Source of the DNA: Pedobacter kyungheensis
GTDB lineage: Bacteria; Bacteroidota; Bacteroidia; Sphingobacteriales; Sphingobacteriaceae
Length of the DNA: 64,000 nucleotides
Direction of reading: 5' to 3'
NCBI RefSeq assembly: GCF_000812965.1
Contig: NZ_JSYN01000017.1
Span: forward strand, 112,946 to 176,945
This document shows positions 60,397 through 64,000 of the stretch, piece after piece; position 1 is the stretch's first letter, and each line of letters starts with the position of its first letter. Below the pieces are notes generated by a model. It worked only from the letters and a program-made list of their open reading frames with translations. It was not told the origin of the DNA and did no database searches. The translations under genes and the position numbers were made by a program.

Positions 60397-61589
60397 TTTA
60401 CAATTTTTAAAATAGCTGAGCAAATATCTTTGGCTACATCGGTTTTCGATTTCATTTCAAATACCGTACGTTCTAAAGCCCTGTTAAAAATAGTAATTTT
60501 ATTGGTATCTGATTTAAAACCTGCACCCTTATCGTTTAAAGAATTTAAAATTACCAGATCGAGGTTTTTCTTTTCCAGCTTACCTTTAGCATAATTCTCT
60601 TCATCATTGGTTTCTAAAGCAAAACCAACCAAAATCTGGTTAGCCTTTTTCGCCTGACCCAAGTTTGCTAAAATGTCGACCGTTTTTTCGAGTTCGAGTA
60701 CCAGATTGCTATCCTGTTTTTTGATTTTGTTTGTGGCAACGGTTTTCGGGCGATAATCGGCCACGGCAGCACACATCACGGTAATATCCGTTTCAGGGAA
60801 AACCGAGGAGCAAGCCTCAAACATTTGTTGTGCGCTTACCACATCTTTTCTGATAACATTCTGATCACATTTTTGAGCCGTTGGCCCGGCTATCAAAGTC
60901 ACATCAGCTCCCAGTCTGGCCAATTCGTCTGCCAAAGCAAAACCCATTTTACCTGATGAGTGGTTGCCGATAAAACGTACCGGATCTATTGCCTCATAAG
61001 TAGGGCCAGCCGTTACCATTACCTTTTTACCATAAAGGGGCATCGATTTTTTAATGGCCTCGTCCAGAAACGAAATAATTTCTTCAGGTTCTGCCATTCG
61101 GCCTTCGCCATATAAACCACTGGCCAGCTCGCCGCTGCCGGGGGCTATTACGGTATTGCCGTAGCTGTTAATTTTTGCAATGTTAGCCTGTGTGCTTTCG
61201 TGTTTCCACATGTCTAAATCCATGGCCGGCGCAACATAAACAGGGCATTTTGCCGAAAGGTAAACAGCAGTAAGCAGATTGTCGCAAATGCCTGTAGCCA
61301 GTTTAGCCAGGGTATTGGCGCTAATGGGTGCAATAATGATGAGATCTGCCCATAAACCCAATTCTACGTGGTTGCTCCATACGCCTGTTTCTTCTTCGAA
61401 ATATTGCGTATAAACCGGGTTTTTAGAAAGCGTAGCAAGGGTAAGTGGTGTAATGAAATTAGCACCATCAGGGGTAAGAATAACCTTTACGTTTGCACCA
61501 GCTTTTACAAGCAACCGAACCAAAAAAGCCGATTTATAAGCTGCGATGCTGCCGCAAACGCCAAGGATTATATTTTTATGTTTTAGCAT
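60393..61589 (-). CDS. coaBC: bifunctional phosphopantothenoylcysteine decarboxylase/synthetase
   Basis: The 398-residue protein makes 4'-phosphopantetheine, a coenzyme A precursor. The CoaC half has the flavin-binding GSIAAYKS, the catalytic-type His in WSNHVELG, and PISANTLAK and PAMDLDMW. The CoaB half starts near residue 185 with VTAGPTYEAIDPVRFIGNHSSGKMG and has the AAVADYRP and KTVDIL motifs. The start at 61589 (MLKHKN) is preferred because the extra nine residues from 61616 are not conserved. It is in an operon with rpoZ and bamD. Confidence 0.95.
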   Translation of the reverse strand: MLKHKNIILGVCGSIAAYKSAFLVRLLVKAGANVKVILTPDGANFITPLTLATLSKNPVYTQYFEEETGVWSNHVELGLWADLIIIAPISANTLAKLATGICDNLLTAVYLSAKCPVYVAPAMDLDMWKHESTQANIAKINSYGNTVIAPGSGELASGLYGEGRMAEPEEIISFLDEAIKKSMPLYGKKVMVTAGPTYEAIDPVRFIGNHSSGKMGFALADELARLGADVTLIAGPTAQKCDQNVIRKDVVSAQQMFEACSSVFPETDITVMCAAVADYRPKTVATNKIKKQDSNLVLELEKTVDILANLGQAKKANQILVGFALETNDEENYAKGKLEKKNLDLVILNSLNDKGAGFKSDTNKITIFNRALERTVFEMKSKTDVAKDICSAILKIVK

Positions 61590-61659
61590 AGCGTTTATGC
61601 ATGAGGCATAGAGCATAGAGCGTAATGTTATAAAAAACGCTTTGCTCCAAACGCTATGC
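61586..61659. repeat. GCATAGAGCG-type repeat with inverted ends before coaBC
   Basis: GCATAGCGTTT (61586-61596) and AAACGCTATGC (61649-61659) are perfect 11-bp inverses; between them GCATAGAGCATAGAGCG repeats. The left arm covers the coaBC start codon. Confidence 0.5.
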
Positions 61660-61667
61660 GCAATGCT

Positions 61668-61994
61668 TTATTTTTGTTCTTTAGCAGGGTTTCTGTGATA
61701 AATTTTATCGTTCAAAAATTCATCAATAGCAACTAAAACAGGCTTAGGCATACGCTCGTAGTGCTTGCTGATTTCAATTTGCTCGCGGTTTTCGAAAATT
61801 TCTTCCAAATTATCGTTGCTCGATGCAAATTCTGCTAATTTACCGTGTAACTCCTCTTTAACGTTGTTCGAAATCTGATTTGCCCTTTTAGCAATTACAA
61901 CTAAAGATTCGTATAAGTTATCTGTAGTTCTATCTAAATCGTGTACGTTTCTGGTAACTGTAGTGTTTGGTACAGCAGGTTTGTTAGTATTCAT
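61668..61994 (-). CDS. rpoZ: RNA polymerase omega-like subunit
   Basis: The 108-residue protein matches the Bacteroidota omega family: RNVHDLDRTTDNLYESLVVIAKRANQISNNVKEELHGKLAEF fits the conserved N-terminal helix region. It helps assembly of RNA polymerase. It lies between bamD (3-base gap) and coaBC, the usual Bacteroidota order. Confidence 0.88.
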   Translation of the reverse strand: MNTNKPAVPNTTVTRNVHDLDRTTDNLYESLVVIAKRANQISNNVKEELHGKLAEFASSNDNLEEIFENREQIEISKHYERMPKPVLVAIDEFLNDKIYHRNPAKEQK

Positions 61995-61997
61995 GTA

Positions 61998-62933
61998 TTA
62001 CTTGTTTTTAATATCCGTTTTATTTGTAGCAGCAGCGGTATCTTTCAATTTACCAGCTCTGATCAGCATTTTTTTGTACTTTTCCTGTTCGCTGTTATAC
62101 AGGGCAATTTCTTGTTTAGTAGCCAGAATGCCTGCTTCAACATCGTCTTTCAGTTGTTTGGCATCTTTGGTGTATTGGCTTTCAGGGTGGTTTTCAGTAA
62201 ATTCGGTATATAAAGCAAGTGCTTCATTATAACGATCTTCCTGACGGTAAACCAAACTGTTTTTAGCGTATAAATATTGTGCTTTAATCATTAAGAAATC
62301 CATTTCTTCCGCATATTTAATATCCGGATAATCTCTTTGTGCATTTTTTAAAGCAATAACTGCAGCTCTGTAGTTATCAATATTACTAGGGCCCGTGGTT
62401 AAATACATTTTAGCATTTTCAAAAGCCTTATCTTCCAGTTTGCCCCTTAAAGTAGCAATATACTTACCTGCTGCCGCTGCACGGTCGCTGGTAGGGTATA
62501 AGTTAATAAAAAGCTGTAAAGCATCAATCGCTTTATAAGTATTTTCCTGGTCTAATGAGAAATTTGGCGATTCTAAATAGTAGCAATAAGCACCCATGTA
62601 TCTCGCTTCTTCAGCATTTTTACTCGCTGGATAGGTATCTGCAAAGCTTTTAAACTGGTATCTGGCCGTAGTATAATCACTTAATCTGTATAAAGTGTAT
62701 GCATAATAATAGTTCAGGTCTTCAGCTTCTGCACGGCCACGGTATTTCTGAGAAAGGTCTTCGAAAAGCACCAATGCCTTGCTGTAATCCCTTTTATTAT
62801 ACAAACGAAGCGCCTCCTGGTATTTTTTAGCTACGTCGTTACTCGCCCTCAATTTCTCGAAACGACTTTTACAACCCGCCACACCCAAAGCGGCAACAAA
62901 TACTAAAATAATTAAGTGTTTAACTTTAAACAT
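61998..62933 (-). CDS. bamD: outer membrane assembly lipoprotein BamD
   Basis: The 311-residue lipoprotein has a lipobox GVAGC and five TPR-like repeats (YQEALRLYNKRDYSKALVLFEDL, ARYQFKSFADTYPASKNAEEARYM, AIDALQLFINLYPTSDRA and others). BamD is an essential part of the BAM complex that inserts outer-membrane barrels. A charged tail of about 40 residues follows the last repeat. A perfect -7 TATCTTTG ends 4 bases before the ATG, so the operon transcript is probably leaderless. Confidence 0.93.
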   Translation of the reverse strand: MFKVKHLIILVFVAALGVAGCKSRFEKLRASNDVAKKYQEALRLYNKRDYSKALVLFEDLSQKYRGRAEAEDLNYYYAYTLYRLSDYTTARYQFKSFADTYPASKNAEEARYMGAYCYYLESPNFSLDQENTYKAIDALQLFINLYPTSDRAAAAGKYIATLRGKLEDKAFENAKMYLTTGPSNIDNYRAAVIALKNAQRDYPDIKYAEEMDFLMIKAQYLYAKNSLVYRQEDRYNEALALYTEFTENHPESQYTKDAKQLKDDVEAGILATKQEIALYNSEQEKYKKMLIRAGKLKDTAAATNKTDIKNK

Positions 62934-62937
62934 TCTG

Positions 62938-62968
62938 CAAAGATAATTAATAATACGATAACATCAAT
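62938..62968 (-). promoter_or_regulatory. bamD operon promoter
   Basis: On the minus strand a perfect -7 TATCTTTG (62945-62938) follows a -33-like ATTG (62968-62965) with a 19-bp spacer. The -7 box ends 4 bases before the bamD ATG. Confidence 0.7.
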
Positions 62969-63154
62969 AAAAACAATTCGGCGCTAAGCTATGCAAAGCA
63001 ATTCAGTACAAATATACAGTTAACAATTTTTAACATATACTATATAGATGGCATTAACCGTGTAGAGGGGCATTATTGGTAGTTTGTATAGTATCTATAT
63101 ATAATGTAGTTTATATATTATCAGCAAAGCAAGTTCCTGTGCTTCGTTGGTTTT

Positions 63155-63235
63155 GGTAGTCCCGCTATTCCTTCAAGTCCTCACTCGTACCTCGCTCCGG
63201 GCTTTACGTTCTATCACCTGCCTGCTGCAGGCAGG
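63155..63235 (+). repeat. GGTAGTCCCG-family repeat ending in a perfect palindrome
   Basis: GGTAGTCCCGCTATTCC and CTCCGGGCTTTACG are shared with the elements at 22521 and 6366. It ends in CCTGCCTGC-T-GCAGGCAGG (63217-63235), a perfect 9-bp palindrome. Confidence 0.6.
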
Positions 63236-63465
63236 GGTTTAGGTGGCACAGCCGGTGCAAAACACCCCATCCAGTCGCAGAAAAATAAAAAACCCCTCTC
63301 AACCCTTAATTTCCTTAACTGCTTAATGGTGAAAAAACGGTTGGCCTGCGCCTAAAAATCCCCGTATAACAGCCCGAATCCCCAATTGTTTTATACCCAT
63401 GAATATTATTTCTATCTGTAAACCATAGGGTTAGCGTAATCCTGTCCATAAAATAGCCGAAACCC

Positions 63466-63735
63466 TTTGCGTGGGTATTAATTTTTTCTACCTTTGCAAC
63501 CCGCTCGGAAGGAGAGGGCAATAAACTGAAAAGCTGGCAATAGAGAAAGGGAAGCAGGATTTATTTTAAAATAAAGCTTGCAGATAGCGAAAATATTGTT
63601 ACCTTTGCAGCCCGCTTCGGAAGGAACGGGAGGTTAACGAAAGTTAGCGTATTGAAATAGTGAAGAGAGGAAAAAAGAAGAACGAAAAAATAAAAATTAT
63701 TTTATTTGGAAGTTAAAAAAAGATTCCTACCTTTG
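63466..63735 (+). promoter_or_regulatory. three tandem strong promoters, probably of an rRNA operon
   Basis: P1: TTTG (63466-63469), 19 bp, TACCTTTG (63489-63496). P2: CTTG (63577-63580), 19 bp, TACCTTTG (63600-63607). P3: TTTG (63705-63708), 19 bp, TACCTTTG (63728-63735). All have identical -7 boxes and 19-bp spacers, and each is followed by GCA/GCAG and a C-rich/G-rich initial segment. No protein-coding gene follows to the window end; the position and number of promoters fit an rrn leader, with 16S rRNA expected just outside. That last step is inference. Confidence 0.75.
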
Positions 63736-64000
63736 CACTCCCAACGATAAGGAAGGGTAAAAAAGCTGAAGCGGCGGATGTCGCAAAAGGCCAACAAAAA
63801 AGATTGAAACGGACGAAAACTGAAGGCTGGACAAAGAAGACCGGCTGAAACCAAACCCCGAAGATATATAAAGGCAACCGTGAGGTTATGAGCCGAATAA
63901 GTTCTTAAAAGAGATGTCAATGTAGCGAAAGCGGGTTTAATGAAGTACTGGTCGAAGTACATGATTAAGGAGCTTTATTTTAAAGGTGATGTCTAACAGA
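63736..64000 (+). other. transcribed leader without a gene, probable pre-rRNA leader
   Basis: This 265-base stretch after the third promoter has no credible open frame and an RNA-like base mix with small stems (GTACT-GGTCGA-AGTAC near 63942). AGTTCTTAAAAGAGAT near 63901 may be an antitermination box, but I cannot confirm it. No tRNA or 16S sequence is present within the window. Confidence 0.45.

Noticed and set aside
63315..63521. 68-codon minus-strand frame over the first tandem promoter
   Set aside because: It overlaps P1 and a repeat border; no homology or start context supports it.
63702..63962. 86-codon frame on the minus strand near the window end
   Set aside because: It lies antisense to the promoter and leader region, has no promoter of its own and no recognisable domain.

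Overview
The window looks like chromosome of a Bacteroidota bacterium of the Sphingobacteriaceae, most like Pedobacter. The grounds are a SusC/SusD pair, several TonB-dependent receptors with an N-terminal carboxypeptidase-like regulatory domain, the gene order bamD-rpoZ-coaBC-DUF4835, Bacteroidota promoters (TTTG, about 19 bp, TAnnTTTG) in place of -35/-10 boxes, little sign of Shine-Dalgarno sites, moderately AT-rich DNA, and many short intergenic repeats. The genus is an inference from style, not from a marker gene. No rRNA, tRNA, CRISPR array, prophage or complete insertion sequence was seen.

Layout. 1-3900 holds a DUF4876 lipoprotein (cut by the window edge) and its TonB-dependent receptor. 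4.1-6 kb is a long PurF-family amidotransferase. 6-9.3 kb has a LysE-type exporter, a FucP-like sugar permease and dCMP deaminase. 9.5-10.2 kb is a Phd/PIN toxin-antitoxin pair with its own promoter and palindromes. 10.3-14.4 kb has guaA, a periplasmic-binding-fold lipoprotein and an RsmB/NOP-type RNA methyltransferase. 14.7-22.4 kb is rich in membrane proteins: MarC, a phosphate-selective-type porin, two APC permeases and a K+-dependent membrane pyrophosphatase. 22.7-27.9 kb has a lipoprotein, a YhcC-type radical SAM protein, an ammonium transporter followed by a porin, and a DUF4468 protein. 28-35.9 kb has SRPBCC, YkuK and DEAD-box proteins, a half-length YehS, an outer-membrane barrel protein, an SGNH hydrolase and two related small membrane proteins. 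36-41.3 kb has ettA, an unknown membrane protein and a large MscS channel.

41.5-46.7 kb is an orphan SusD/SusC uptake pair. Its upstream region carries two LacI-type palindromes, but no regulator or hydrolase gene lies in the window. clpC, a CAP lipoprotein, an ATP-grasp enzyme, a PA0069-type radical SAM protein, two paralogous envelope proteins and recN follow. A BlaI repressor/M56 sensor pair sits between recN and the bamD-rpoZ-coaBC-DUF4835 operon. The M56 protein carries a 20-residue tandem repeat, and the blaI promoter is bracketed by two palindromes. The last 550 bases carry three stacked strong promoters and no gene, which fits the leader of an rRNA operon just outside the window.

No clearly unprecedented multi-gene system was found. 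The most original signals are regulatory or structural: the triple promoter, the BlaI double operator on the -7/-33 promoter, the LacI-type operator pair, the toxin-antitoxin promoter architecture, the tandem-repeat M56 sensor, very short or absent leaders on several housekeeping genes, and at least half a dozen families of short intergenic repeats.
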